Positions 25,001-33,875 of a stretch of 64,000 nucleotides of DNA are shown piece after piece; the first letter of the stretch is position 1; each line of letters starts with the position of its first letter. Source of the stretch: Saccopteryx bilineata (lineage: Eukaryota > Chordata > Mammalia > Chiroptera > Emballonuridae). The notes under the pieces were generated by a model. The model was not told where the DNA came from, did not search any database, and saw only the letters and a list, made by a program, of their open reading frames with translations. A program made the position numbers and the translations under genes. The stretch spans positions 134,036,266-134,100,265 of the forward strand of contig NC_089491.1 in assembly GCF_036850765.1 (NCBI RefSeq), given 5' to 3'.

Positions 25001-26181
25001 GAGTCCGGGCCAGGGGCGGAGCCTGGGCGGGGGCAGGAAGCTAGAAGAAGAAGACAGTGTATGAGCCACTTACAGCTTCACATTCGTGACTTACCCTCCC
25101 CTCCCCCAGCCTGTGGCTCCTTGACTCGAACCCTGGACAGTGGCATTGGGACCTTCCCACCTCCAGACCATAGCAGCTGTGGGACCCCCAGCAAGAATCC
25201 TCCCAAGACCAAGCCACCACGGCTGGAGCCCCCACCCGGGGGGACCCCAACTCGGCCACCACCCCTTACCAAAGTTCCCCGCCGCGCCCACACACTGGAG
25301 CGTGAGGTGCCAGGCATAGAGGAGCTGCTGGTGAGCGGGCGGCACCCCAGCATGCCAGCCTTTCCCGCGCTGCTCAGTGCTGCTCCAGGCCACCGGGACC
25401 ATCAGACCTGTCCTGACGGTGAGTGTCCTGGCAGGGGGCGGGCTTCCCCTAGGGCTTCACCAACCACCATCTACCTTCCCCTTGTCACCACATAGATCCT
25501 TGTGAAGACCCAGGACCTCCCCCTCCTGTCCAGCTGGCCAAAAACTGGACCTTCCCCAACGCCAGGGCAGCTGGTGGCTCTAGTGACCCTTTCCTGTGCC
25601 CACCCCGACAATTGGAGGGGCTGCCCAGGACCCCAATGGTAAGCAGGACTGAAGGGGAAACGGAGTAGGACTAAAGATGGGGGAATAAGAAGGGGAGACC
25701 AATTTCTCCAGTGAGGTACAGCCCTGTCCCAGAGGGGGATTGGTGGGAGAGCCCCTTGGGTGCCCCTCTGGGAATCCCCTCTTTCATCCCTCTTGAGGAA
25801 AAGGGTCTCGCCCTCTGCAGAACCTTGGTGGGACTGTGCTGTCATCTCTCCAGCCTGCCTCTGGGTGCAGCCGCCTAGGTGGGCCCCCGCCTGAGGCAGA
25901 GCCCAGGGCCGTTCAGGCTGGGCTGGGAGGCTAGAGGGGCCTCCTGAGCTCCCCTCCTTTCCCAGGCCCTGGCAGTGGACCGGAAGCGGAGCCTCGAACC
26001 TCGCCGCCCAGCCCCTACGACGCCCCAGGGCCCAGCATTTGGGGGTAGCCGCACTCCTAGCACATCGGACATGGGCGAGGAAGGCAGAGTGGCCAGTGGG
26101 CCCCCCCCAGGGCTGGAGACCTCAGAGTCTCTTAGCGACTCGCTCTACGACTCGCTTTCCTCCTGTGGGAGTCAGGGCTGA
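12533..26181 (+). CDS. NCKAP5L: NCKAP5L (NCK-associated protein 5-like, Cep169), 11 coding exons
   Basis: The spliced product is 1,333 residues, which matches the length I know for mammalian NCKAP5L. Exons join 12533-12655, 14144-14212, 14328-14366, 15474-15593, 18703-18816, 19805-22434, 24247-24403, 24686-24767, 25110-25418, 25496-25638 and 25966-26181; every boundary has AG/GT and the reading frame closes on TGA. Residues about 30-110 form a Leu/Glu/Gln-rich coiled coil. The long central exon is Pro/Ser-rich and disordered, with a poly-Ser tract (SSSSSSSDEAGD) and an SRIP tetrapeptide at residues 484-487 that fits the EB-binding SxIP motif. The C-terminus ends SLYDSLSSCGSQG. The family is known to act at centrosomes and microtubule plus ends and to be phosphorylated by CDK1. 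The start was chosen because the ATG follows a splice acceptor by 6 nt and opens with MSEAMDQPA, as in orthologues. The promoter is not visible and is probably left of the window. Confidence 0.96.
13042..13250 (-). repeat. SINE family A, minus strand (NCKAP5L intron 1)
   Basis: It is a full copy with a 33-T tail and an exact 13-bp TSD ATGTCACATTCTT at 13029-13041 and 13251-13263. Confidence 0.93.
13430..13608 (-). repeat. SINE family E-like, head truncated
   Basis: GGATTTTATTTCTTGATTTT at the left and CAGGCAAGCCCAGGGCTTCG at the right mark a minus-strand copy whose head is missing where the next SINE joined. Confidence 0.65.
13624..13958 (-). repeat. SINE family B, minus strand
   Basis: It is a full copy. 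The TSD GCTGAGCTCTACCC (13610-13623) is repeated as GCTGAGCTCTGCCC at 13959-13972 with one mismatch. Confidence 0.88.
14144..14212 (+). CDS. NCKAP5L: NCKAP5L coding exon 2 (residues 42-64)
   Basis: The acceptor is CCTGCAG and the donor GTCTGT. The 23 codons (AENSALAQANE...CLDE) continue the coiled coil, phase 0 on both sides. Confidence 0.93.
14328..14366 (+). CDS. NCKAP5L: NCKAP5L coding exon 3, 39-nt micro-exon (residues 65-77)
   Basis: The acceptor is TGTCCTCAG and the donor GTAAGT. It has 13 codons, VANHVVQALLNQK, phase 0. Skipping it would keep frame but remove one heptad-and-a-half of the coiled coil. Confidence 0.92.
14767..14941 (+). repeat. SINE family D, 3' truncated
   Basis: The head GCCTGACCAGTGTTGGTGCA and the GGGATCATAGACATGATCA repeat are visible; the copy stops where an opposite-strand SINE begins. 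Confidence 0.75.
14944..15136 (-). repeat. SINE family E-like, minus strand
   Basis: GATTTTATTTATTGATTTTA starts the tail side and GTGCCAGCATAGGACAGGC ends the head. It meets the previous SINE tail to tail. Confidence 0.75.
15474..15593 (+). CDS. NCKAP5L: NCKAP5L coding exon 4 (residues 78-117)
   Basis: The acceptor is GGTATGACAG and the donor GTGGGT. The 40 codons (DLREECIKLKKR...TGSLPQ) end the N-terminal coiled coil, phase 0. Confidence 0.93.
16083..16442 (+). mobile_element. mariner-type MITE interrupted by a SINE
   Basis: The ends TACAGGGTGGGGCAAAA and TTTTGTCCCACCCTGTA are inverted repeats with one mismatch and end in TA, as for Tc1/mariner. A SINE occupies 16185-16383, leaving about 160 bp of MITE. 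A longer palindrome (GTAGGTTTACAGTTGT type) extends inward on the right. Confidence 0.82.
16185..16383 (-). repeat. SINE family A, minus strand, inside the mariner MITE
   Basis: ATTATAGTATTGTTTTT on the left reappears as ATTATAGTACTGTTTTT on the right, a TSD with one change. Confidence 0.88.
17110..17345 (+). repeat. near-complete MIR
   Basis: CATGGAAAGAGCATGAACCT, TTTGTGACCTTGGGCAAATT, TATAGATGGGGATAAGGATA and GTGTTGTGAGGATTAAGTGA follow the MIR consensus from head to tail. Confidence 0.85.
17350..18702. other. NCKAP5L: NCKAP5L intron 4 remainder, no gene seen
   Basis: It is mostly unique sequence with a 14-G run near 17898-17911. The open frames seen lack splice signals or family resemblance. 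Confidence 0.6.
18703..18816 (+). CDS. NCKAP5L: NCKAP5L coding exon 5 (residues 118-155)
   Basis: The acceptor is TCTCTCTGCAG and the donor GTAGGA. The 38 Pro/Ser-rich codons (IPLTPLQPPSEPP...AAQRE) are in phase 0. Confidence 0.92.
19040..19265 (-). repeat. MIR, minus strand
   Basis: GCCAGGCATTGTGCTGAACA, CCATTTTACAGATGATACA and GAACCTACATAGTCTGGTTC are antisense MIR blocks. Confidence 0.8.
19805..22434 (+). CDS. NCKAP5L: NCKAP5L coding exon 6, large central exon (residues 156-1031, ending in split codon 1032)
   Basis: The acceptor is TTTCTCCCCCAAG and the donor GTAAGG. The 2,630-nt exon holds an uninterrupted frame and ends with AG of a split Arg codon. It includes the poly-Ser tract, SRIP at 20789-20800, Pro/Lys-rich repeats of the type SPTKLPSKSPTK, and a second predicted helix (ESLNISKLMAKAEDLRRALE). 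The open frame extends 51 codons upstream of the acceptor, but that part is intron. Confidence 0.95.
22591..22915 (+). repeat. SINE family B (NCKAP5L intron 6)
   Basis: The TSD AGGAAAGTTGGGGAG (22576-22590) is repeated at 22916-22930 with one mismatch. Confidence 0.9.
23126..23474 (+). mobile_element. non-autonomous hAT-like element (about 350 bp)
   Basis: The left end CAGTGGTAGTCAACC and right end GGTTGACTACC are inverted. GTGGGCGGTAG motifs recur near both ends (subterminal repeats), as transposase-binding sites often do. The last bases of the right end are altered and no TSD was found. Confidence 0.75.
23482..23751 (+). mobile_element. non-autonomous hAT element, copy 1 (270 bp)
   Basis: The ends CAGTGGTCCCCAACC and GGTTGGAGACCACTG are inverted. 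An exact 8-bp TSD CTCTAGAA lies at 23474-23481 and 23752-23759, diagnostic of hAT. A second copy is at 59281-59555. Confidence 0.9.
24247..24403 (+). CDS. NCKAP5L: NCKAP5L coding exon 7 (residues 1032-1084)
   Basis: The acceptor is CTATTCCTAG and the donor GTAAGT. The first base completes the split codon. It encodes VDGKELPPKSW...GCGKGK and ends in phase 0. Confidence 0.92.
24686..24767 (+). CDS. NCKAP5L: NCKAP5L coding exon 8 (residues 1085-1111)
   Basis: The acceptor is TTTCCCATAG and the donor GTCAGC. It encodes PSSEPERQEEMPSEDS...SHFT plus one base of a split Ala codon. Confidence 0.9.
25110..25418 (+). CDS. NCKAP5L: NCKAP5L coding exon 9 (residues 1112-1214)
   Basis: The acceptor is CCTCCCCCAG and the donor GTGAGT. 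It encodes ACGSLTRTLDSGIGTFPPP through DHQTCPD. The SLTRTLDSGIGTF and RRAHTLEREVPGIEELL blocks are strongly conserved in the family. Confidence 0.93.
25496..25638 (+). CDS. NCKAP5L: NCKAP5L coding exon 10 (residues 1215-1262)
   Basis: The acceptor is CACCACATAG and the donor GTAAGC. It encodes DPCEDPGPPPPVQLAKNW...LPRTPM, ending in phase 0. Confidence 0.92.
25966..26181 (+). CDS. NCKAP5L: NCKAP5L coding exon 11 with stop (residues 1263-1333)
   Basis: The acceptor is TCCTTTCCCAG. It encodes ALAVDRKRSLEP...SDSLYDSLSSCGSQG and stops at TGA 26179-26181. Confidence 0.95.
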   Translation, partial: ALAVDRKRSLEPRRPAPTTPQGPAFGGSRTPSTSDMGEEGRVASGPPPGLETSESLSDSLYDSLSSCGSQG

Positions 26182-26825
26182 GGCACTGTGCCTCAGCCCC
26201 TCAGAGCACAGACTGGACGGCTCTCCTCAGGCCCTGCCCCTCAGGGCCTATAGGGTTCCTCCCTGAAGGGACTAAGGAAGCAGATTGACAAGAAGGTGAA
26301 GGGGTCCCTGTCACAGCTGCTGTGGAGGAGATGACCACTCTCAGCTCAGGGAGAGACCGCACCTTTGGTCCATCCTCTCACCTCTTCCTCCGAGGGACTG
26401 GGTTTCCAGGCCGCTGTGTTCCAGCCCTAGCTCCTACTTCAGGCTGAGCCATCTTGTGGTGCTGGGCTTTCTGCCTGCCAGCTGTGCCATCTCTGCCAAA
26501 CATGGCTGCTCCTTGCCTCAGCCCCCACGGGGCCAGTCTGGAGGCCCCGTGCTAGTGGCGTTTCGGGCTAAGGAGTCAAGTTGCCTTCTCTCTCATCTGC
26601 CCTGGTCCTCCCTGCTGTCTGAATGGTGCTGCCCTCCCTTGCCCCATGTCTTTGGGGTCTGTTTGTCTGTCTTCTTGTTTTTTTTATATATTAAAGCACC
26701 TGGTCCACTCCCCACCCTCATCCCCCCACTGTGGTTAATTTATCTGTCATTATAAATGTGGCTGCTCTGCTTCCAGCCTCTGCTTTTGCGGTATCCCTAA
26801 TAAAACGTGGAGGCCCCTCCGTGCC
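26182..26825 (+). other. NCKAP5L: NCKAP5L 3' UTR
   Basis: This repeat-free, GC-rich sequence follows the stop. ATTAAA at 26690-26695 and a canonical AATAAA at 26799-26804 are the two candidate poly(A) signals; a GT-rich stretch (GGCTTGTTCTGTGGG) follows the second, so the main end is probably near 26,820. Confidence 0.8.
26799..26804 (+). terminator. NCKAP5L: poly(A) signal AATAAA of NCKAP5L
   Basis: It is a canonical hexamer 618 nt after the stop, followed within 30 nt by a GU-rich element. The ATTAAA at 26690 may be used as a proximal alternative. Confidence 0.75.
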
Positions 26826-27387
26826 CCCGACTCGGCTTGTTCTGTGGGAGGACCGAGGGATGGACAGGTGGATGGAAACTGTGGGCACCAGGGGGAGGGG
26901 GAGACTATCCCAAGTGCCCTGTGAAGCAAACCCCCTACCAGAGAGCTTGCTGAGGTCACCTGGAAGGCAAGTAATGATTGGGGGGTCAGGGTCTGCTTAG
27001 GTCTGGAATAGTGCCTGGGTCAGGGAGATTCCCCTGGCCCAGGGTTTGAGCAGGGCAGAGGCAGGCTGTCTCTTGGGGAGGGACCCGTGGTCATGCATGT
27101 ACCCCTGTACATACCAGATGGGGTGGGACCTGCAAACAGCTTCAGGGGCTGCAGGGTTAGCAGAGTTAAGTGTCTGTAACTCCTGTTGCCATGAAAGGAG
27201 GCACAACAATTTGGGTCTCAAACTGTTGGCAACTTCTAATTTCCCCTCAGACCTTGGCTTTCCCCTGATCTTGCCCCTGTTTCTACCTCATTTCACTCAG
27301 AAGTTCTCCACGCTCTAAAATTCTCACTTTCGGAAAGAGAGGCCAAGAATGTGACTCACTTCTCACTTTAGTAAGGGGAGACTGTGC

Positions 27388-27583
27388 CTGGCCTGTGGTG
27401 GCACAGTGGATAGAGCATCGACCTAGAACGCTGAGGTCGCTGGTTCTAAACCCCAGGCTTGCTCAGTCAAGGCACATACAGGAAGCAACTAGCACAAGTT
27501 GATGCTTCCGCTTCTGCCCCCTTTTTCTCCTCTCCTTTCTCTAAAAAAAAAAAAAATTAATAAAAATCTTTTTTAAAAAAAGG
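27388..27583 (+). repeat. SINE family A
   Basis: An exact 15-bp TSD AAGGGGAGACTGTGC lies at 27373-27387 and 27584-27598. This is the first intergenic repeat after NCKAP5L. Confidence 0.92.
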
Positions 27584-27599
27584 AAGGGGAGACTGTGCA

Positions 27600-28160
27600 G
27601 AAGGGTCTAGACTTCCAGGAGTTATTTCAGACTCTCCACATGCACAGGAAGGCCAGGGGGTGGTTGTGGCCCTCCAGCCCTTGGAGGTCCTGTTGGGCAT
27701 GAGGTTGGGCAATGACCTGAAGGTAAACCAGGTGGTAACCAGCTCATCTTACATTGGCCAGCCTCCTGCCCACCTGGGTTATAGGTGCTGAATGACTTCC
27801 AGAGTGCTGACATAGTCTACACTGGCTGCCTCCCTGTGGCATATATTCTGGAGGCTACCTGGGCAGCATGCACACTCAGTACTGCTGGCCTTTGGACAAG
27901 ACAGTTCATTGTAGGCATGGGGGCCCTGTAGTAGACACACGGCATATTGACACCGCAGGCTTGCTGAGCCAAGGTCAGGCGTGCCTGGACAGGGAGTGGT
28001 GCTGGGCACATTCACAACTCAGTTATGCTGTGGACACTGTCCCAGGCTCTGACCAGCCCAAGGAAGGTTGGGAGTGGGGAGGGTGTCAGCACCTCCTTTT
28101 ATACTAGCCCCTTCCAGCAGTGTCTCCCAGCCCCCCAATGCTCCTGAGAGTAGTAAAAGA
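27600..28160. other. intergenic sequence, nothing recognised
   Basis: It is moderately GC-rich, unique-looking and lacks a supported coding frame. Confidence 0.5.
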
Positions 28161-28172
28161 ACTCCCTGTTAA

Positions 28173-28465
28173 CCTGATCAGGCAGTGGCACAGTATATAG
28201 GGCATCAGACTGGGACGCAGAGGACCCAGGTTCAAAACCCTGAGGTTACCAGCTTGAGCCCAAAGGTCACTGGCTTGAGCATGGGATCACAGACATGACC
28301 CCATGGTGGCTGGCTTGAGCAAGGGGTGACTCACTCTGCTGCATATCCCCCCTCGTCAAGGCACATGTGAGAAAGCAAACAACTAAGGAGTCACTATAAA
28401 GAATTTATGCTTCTCATCTCTGTCTGTCCCTATCTGTCCCTCTCTGTCTCTGTCACAAAAACAAC
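28173..28465 (+). repeat. SINE family B/D intermediate
   Basis: The TSD AACTCCCTGTTAA (28160-28172) reappears as AACTCCGTGTTAA at 28466-28478. Confidence 0.88.
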
Positions 28466-28479
28466 AACTCCGTGTTAAA

Positions 28480-29760
28480 ATAAACACCTACAGTATTGCT
28501 GGTCCCATCAGCCAGACTTTCTCCTTAGCTCTGCTCTTCTACCCTCTCCCTGAATCTGGCCTCTCCCTTCGGTTTCCCTTAGTTGATATCATCATTGAAG
28601 AAATTAACAAGACTTAGAGAAGGGGCAAGTCACATAAGTTGGTTTTCTTTAAATGTTGGAATCCCATTTTCTTACTTCATCTTTTACTTACAGGTTTCTA
28701 TCCCTCTGTGCCTTCTGTTTTTATGGGCTTAAGTATGATACTACCAAGCTGCAAATCTCTGCTTCTTGCCAGGCAGGCTCAAAGAAGTCTATATCATCCT
28801 TCTCCTAACTTACTATTTCTTGGTTTTCCAGGCCCTTTTCTCCATTTGAACCTGATGGATTACCTCATTTCCTTGTTTCCTTGTTCGAATAGAATTGTTT
28901 GCCCGCAGGATATGCACTCTGTTTTCTTTTCAGGAAGGAGCTTGGCATGCTGGGCTTGACTCTGGACTCCACATTTTAAGCCAAGACCAGTGGGTCCATC
29001 CATGTTTGTGTCACCAGGGTCTGGTCAGTCACTACCAGTCTCTGTTCTGCAGTGTTTGTAAATGCAAGGTGTCGCCTTGTTCCCTGGGGAAATCACTGTC
29101 AGTCACCAAAGCAGGGTAGCATCAGTCATACCTGGAGCCAGGCCTTCCCCACCAACTGTTCCAAGGTGGGGTGCTCTTGTTCCTAAATCTCCCATCATTC
29201 TGCTAACTGGTACTGGGCCTGTATAAGCCAGCCCGCATCCCACGTAACTGCTGCACACACAGACCGAATATTCCATCTGAAGCAGTTCTGGGGAGGGGGA
29301 CACACGTGCGTTAAAGACATGTGTTTTCTGGGAAACTGATTTCTCCTTGAACTTCAAGGAAAGGTTTGGCTAAAAGACCACTCCATTCTCACTATGGCTG
29401 AACAGGTCATATCTCAGTTTGCAGCCTCTGCTTGCCTGATTAAGGTGACCTCACTGTTTTCTCCATGAACAATGGGTGACTGCTTCACCACTCAGTATGA
29501 CACTTTCTGTGGTGTTTCCCTAACAAAGGAAGCCAAAACAGCCAGACCCCTCCCCTTACTCCTCACCCCCCAAAGGCATCAAGGGATCACCAAGACTGAA
29601 AAGGTTTCGGGTTCCTCCTCACGGGGAACCCTGCCTTTTGCAGGAATGTCCCAAATGTTAACTGAGGTTTTCCCTGGTTTGCCAGTGATTTTTATTTATC
29701 CTTTTCTGGAGTTTCTGCAAATATGTTTTGTTTTCTTTATCAATAAAAAAGTTTTTTAAA
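28480..29760. other. intergenic unique sequence, nothing recognised
   Basis: This is the longest repeat-poor stretch between the genes. An AATAAA near 29742 is not preceded by any frame or exon I can support. Confidence 0.45.
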
Positions 29761-29776
29761 AAATAATCATGCTCTG

Positions 29777-30114
29777 CATGACTGACCTGTGGTGGCGCAG
29801 TGGATAAAGCATCGACCTGGAACGCTGAGGCTGCCAATTCAACCCCTGGGCTTGCCAGGTCAAGGCACATATGGGAGTTGATGCTTCCTGCTCTTCCCCC
29901 TCCCTTCTCTCTCTTTCTCTATCCTCTGTAAAATAAATAAATAAAATCTTAAAAAAAAAACAAAACAAAACCCTGGGCTTGCCCAGTCAAGGCACATAGA
30001 GAAAGCAACTACTATGAGTTGATGCTTCCTGTTTCTCCCTTTTTCTCTCTTTTTCTCTTTCATTCTCCTATCTCTAAAAATCAATAAATAAAATCTAATA
30101 AAAATTAAAAAAAA
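29777..30114 (+). repeat. two family A SINEs in one TSD
   Basis: An exact 12-bp TSD AATCATGCTCTG lies at 29765-29776 and 30115-30126. A full A (29777-29958) is followed by a 5'-truncated A starting at AACCCTGGGCTTGCCCAGTC. Confidence 0.88.
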
Positions 30115-30139
30115 AATCATGCTCTGAAGAAAAATCTGG

Positions 30140-30520
30140 CTGGCCCTGGCCGGTCGGCTCAGCGGTAGAGCGTCGGCCTGGCGTGCGGGGGACCCTGGTT
30201 CGATTCCCGGCCAGGGCACATAGGAGAAGCGCCCATTTGCTTCTCCACCCCCACCCCCCTCCTTCTTCTCTGTCTCTCTCTTCCCCTCCCGCAGCCAAGG
30301 CTCCATTGGAGCAAAGATGGCCGGGGCGCTGGGGATGGCTCCTTGGCCTCTGCCCCAGGCGCTAGAGTGGCTCTGGTCACGGCAGAGTGAGGCAAAGCAT
30401 CGCCCCCTGGTTGGCAGAGCGTCGCCCCCTGGTGGGCGTGCCGGGTGGATCCCAGTCGGGCTCATGCGGGAGTCTGGCTGGCTGTCTCTCCCTGTTTCCA
30501 GCTTCGGAAAAATAAAAATA
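30140..30520 (+). repeat. SINE family C, full length
   Basis: An exact 13-bp TSD AAGAAAAATCTGG lies at 30127-30139 and 30521-30533. The head has intact tRNA-like A box (TCGGCTCAGCGG) and B box (GGTTCGATTCC). Confidence 0.94.
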
Positions 30521-30586
30521 AAGAAAAATCTGGATAAATACTCCCATCTGTAATCATGTGTGAATTAATTCAAGCATATAAATAAT

Positions 30587-30747
30587 ATTGTAGAGTGAGG
30601 ACAGAGAGAAAGGGGAGGTGGGAGCGGGAAAGCATCAACTCCTAGTAGTTGCTTCTCATGTGCCTTGACGGGAAGCCCAGGGTTTTGCACCCGCAACCTC
30701 AGCATTCCAGGTTGACGCTTTATCCACTGACCCACCACAGGTCAGGC
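30587..30747 (-). repeat. SINE family A, minus strand
   Basis: An exact 17-bp TSD TCAAGCATATAAATAAT lies at 30570-30586 and 30748-30764. Confidence 0.92.
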
Positions 30748-30780
30748 TCAAGCATATAAATAATTTTTTAAGAAGCATGT

Positions 30781-30901
30781 GACCTTGGCCAGTTGGCTCA
30801 GTAGTAGAGCGTCTTCCCGGCATGTGGACATCCTGGGTTTGATTCCCAGTCCAGGCACACAGGAGAAGTGGCCATCTGCTTCTCCACCCTTCCTCCTCCC
30901 A

Positions 30902-30937
<36 letters not shown>

Positions 30938-31165
30938 CTTCCCTCTTGCAACCATGGCTGGATTGGTTCTACCTCATCTGGCTGGACACTGAGGATGACT
31001 CTGTGGAGCCTCAGCCTAAGGAGCTAAAAATAGCTCAGTTGCCAGTATGACCCCAGATGGGCAGAGCATCTGCCCCAGACAGGAGTTGCTGGGTAGATCC
31101 CTGTCAAGGGCACATGTGGGAGTCTCTCTATATCTCCCCTCCACTCACTGGGAAAAGATGAAAAA
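30781..31165 (+). repeat. SINE family C-old
   Basis: It is a diverged C with a (TC)n tract and TSD AAGCATGT at 30773-30780 and 31166-31173. Confidence 0.85.
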
Positions 31166-31302
31166 AAGCATGTAAATTTGAAGTAAATACAGCTGAACAT
31201 TTCTATGATATTGGAGTGAGGTATAACTTTAAAATTTAATGAAAATAATTACACTTTTTTATAATTATGAAAAACATGCAGATTATAAAAGTGCATGTTC
31301 AT

Positions 31303-31646
31303 GGGTTTTTTGTTTTGTTTTGTTTTTTGGTGAGAGAGACAGAAAGAGGCAGGAAGAGAGATAAGTATCAGCTCGTAGTTGTGGCACATTAGTTGTTCAT
31401 TGGTTGCTTCTCACATGTACCTTGACTGGAGAGCTCCAGCCAAGCCAGCGACCTTGGGTTTCAAGCCAGAGACCTTTGGACTCAAGCCCAAGACCATGAG
31501 GTCATGTCAGTGATCCCACACTCCAGTTGGCAACTATGCACTTAAGCTGGTGAGCCTGTACTCAAATTGGCAGCTTTGGCATTTCAAACCTGGGATCTCA
31601 GCATCCCAGGTCGAGGCTCTAACCATTGCACCACCACTGGTCAGGC
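31303..31646 (-). repeat. SINE family D, minus strand
   Basis: It runs from a (GTTTT)n tail to CCACCACTGGTCAGGC and holds three diverged internal copies of CTCAAGCCAGNGACC. Confidence 0.82.
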
Positions 31647-31823
31647 TATAATTGTAATTATTGATTTTAGAGAGAGAGAGGAAGGGAGAGAGATACATTT
31701 GTTGTTCCACATATTTATGCATTTATTGGTTGATTGTTGTATATGCTTTGACAGGGGATGAAACTAGCAACCTTGGTGTATCAGGATGATGCTATAACCA
31801 ACTGAGCTACCCAGCCATGGTTG
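31647..31823 (-). repeat. SINE family E, minus strand
   Basis: ATTGATTTTAGAGAGAGAG to ACTGAGCTACCCAGCCATGG. The tRNA-like head reads CTGGGTAGCTCAGTTGGTTA on the other strand. Confidence 0.8.
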
Positions 31824-31860
31824 GCATTTTCTTTCTAAGTAACTAAAGTTGAATAGAATG

Positions 31861-32122
31861 TTTTGTTTTGTTTTTAATGAGAGAGAGACAGGAAGGGAGA
31901 GAGATGAGAAGCATCAACTTGTAGTTGTATCACTTTAGTTGTTCATTCACCGCTTTCTCATATGTGCCTTGACCAGGGGACTCAAGCCGAGCTAGCAACC
32001 CCTTGCTCAAGCCAGCGACCTTGGGCTTCAAACCAGTGACTTTTGGGCTCAAGCCAGCAACCATGGGGTCATGTCTATAATCCCACCCTTAAGCTGATGA
32101 CTCTGTGCTCAAGTTGGTGAGG
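31861..32122 (-). repeat. SINE family D, minus strand, head truncated
   Basis: It has the GTTTTGTTTTTAATGAGAGA tail side and repeated CAAGCCAGCGACC blocks; the head after 32122 is missing. Confidence 0.78.
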
Positions 32123-32842
32123 CCAAGCTTGATACATATCTGGTGATTCAGATCCATTGTTCTTAGTTATAGTTTTACTACCCTTTATCTCATGGCCCAT
32201 GAGGTCAGGATCTATAACCATGGTGCCTTGTGGCTGGGGAGGGGCAAAGGCCATGTCCAGTATCAACCCTACACCAGGGAACACCAAAGACTGCCAGCAA
32301 ACACCAGAAGCTGGGAGTGGCCTGGAACAGATTCTCCCACACAGCCCTCAAAAGGAAGCTACCCTGGCCTGACCAGGAGGTGGCGCAGTGGATAGAGTGT
32401 CGAACTGGAATGCTGAGGACCCAGGTTCAAGACCCCGAGGTCGCCAGCTTGAGCGCGGGCTCATCTGGTTTGAGCAAAAGCTCACCAGCTTGGACCCAAG
32501 GTTGCTGGCTCAAGCAAGGGGTTACTCGATCTGAAGGCCAAGGTCAAGGCACATATGAGAAAGCAATCAATGAACAACTAAAGGTTTCGCAATGCGCAAC
32601 GAAAAACTAATGATTGATGCTTCTCATCTCTCCGTTCCTGTCTGTCTGTCCCTGTCTATCCTTCACTCTCTCTCTCTCTGTCTCTGTAAAAAAATAATAA
32701 TAATTTTTTTTTAAAAAAAAGCTACCCCGCCTACACCCTGATCTTGGACTTCTAGCCTCCACTTCTGTGAGACAATACATTTCTGCTGTTTAAGCTGCCC
32801 AGTCTGTGGTACTTTGTTAAGGAAGCCCTGGGACACTAATAC
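32123..32842 (+). mobile_element. MLT1-like (MaLR) solo LTR split by a SINE
   Basis: CAGCAAACACCAGAAGCTGG, GATCTTGGACTTCTAGCCTC, TTTCTGCTGTTTAAGCTGCC and GTGGTACTTTGTTAAGGAAG lead to ...ACACTAATACAG, the typical 3' half of MLT1/MST LTRs. It is non-coding. Confidence 0.78.
32364..32719 (+). repeat. SINE family B inside the LTR
   Basis: AAGCTACCC on the left returns as AAGCTACCC after the A-tail, a 9-bp TSD. Confidence 0.88.
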
Positions 32843-32850
32843 AGAGGGGT

Positions 32851-33033
32851 CAGAGGCGGATTTAACGGCAGGCACACTGGGCGCGTGCCCTGGGCCCCAA
32901 CTCCTGAATGGCCCCACAAAACTTTACCCCAACTTTACACTTTTTTCTAATGAAGGGGGACCCTTCATTGGGCCCTTAGGGGCCCAATATTTTCTTCTGC
33001 AACAGGGCCTCAACTGACCTTAATCCGCCTCTG
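32851..33033 (+). mobile_element. hAT-like MITE (183 bp)
   Basis: The ends CAGAGGCGGATTTAA and TTAATCCGCCTCTG are inverted. AGAGGGGT (32843-32850) and AGAGGAGT (33034-33041) form a 7/8-matching hAT TSD. Confidence 0.82.
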
Positions 33034-33071
33034 AGAGGAGTTGCAGTTATTGGTAATGAAAAGGACCAGGA

Positions 33072-33188
33072 GTGCCTGACCTGTGATGGCGCAGTGGATA
33101 AAGCATCAACCTGGAAATGCTGAGGTTCAAAACATTGGGCTTGCCTGGTCAAGGCACATATGGGAGTTGATGCTTCCCGCTCCTTCCC

Positions 33189-33225
<37 letters not shown>

Positions 33226-33273
33226 CTCTCTATAATGAATAAATTTTAAAAAATCTTAAAAAAAAGAAGAAAG
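33072..33273 (+). repeat. SINE family A
   Basis: An exact 12-bp TSD AAAGGACCAGGA lies at 33060-33071 and 33274-33285; it has a long (CT)n tract. Confidence 0.92.
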
Positions 33274-33289
33274 AAAGGACCAGGAAATG

Positions 33290-33870
33290 ACCATGGGAGT
33301 GAGTGACTCAGACATGGCAGAGGACAAGGTCATTAGAGGAGATGAGAGATGGTGGAACTGAGAGGCCAGAATACTGAGAGGATTATCTGGGAGGGTATTG
33401 AAATCTCTAAGAATTAGAACAGAATTAATGTCAAAGGGAATGATAGTGAGACATGAGCCAAACCCTTCAAGAAATAAAAGGAAGTAACCAGCTATTGATA
33501 GATAAGTGGAAAAGGGAGGCAGAGTGTGTGGTATAGTCTGTTGATGTGAGATTCAAAGCTGAAGGGCTTTAGGGAAGAAGAACTGTCTGAAAGCACTGAG
33601 GGAAAAAAGGGCGCCCAGCCTACTGGCTGAGGGACAGGAGGCAACACCCACTTGAAAGGGCTGCAGGGAGAGCCAGGAGGGCAAAAGGCTTTAAAGAGGC
33701 TGTGTCCACAGGGAGTTGGCTGAGAAGGGCCTTGAGCTCTATCTAGGTCTCTGCGGAAGGGTTTAGGAGATGGTAACAACAGTAGGGAATGTGCAGGGCT
33801 ATGAGGTCATCACACATCGATGGGAGCAGCTACAAAATGTGGTGGCCATGTATATCATCTTACCTCAGAG
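33290..33870. other. intergenic sequence, nothing recognised
   Basis: It is purine-rich unique sequence; no frame or repeat could be supported. Confidence 0.45.
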
Positions 33871-33875
33871 GGACT

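Noticed and set aside
29480..29760. Possible 3' end of a further gene (AATAAA near 29742)
   Set aside because: There is no upstream frame or exon signal; a lone hexamer in AT-rich sequence is weak evidence.
30150..30215. tRNA gene in the head of SINE C (also at 38390, 45140 and 58530)
   Set aside because: A and B boxes are good, but the sequence is the head of a 380-bp SINE with an A-tail and TSD, not a stand-alone tRNA.
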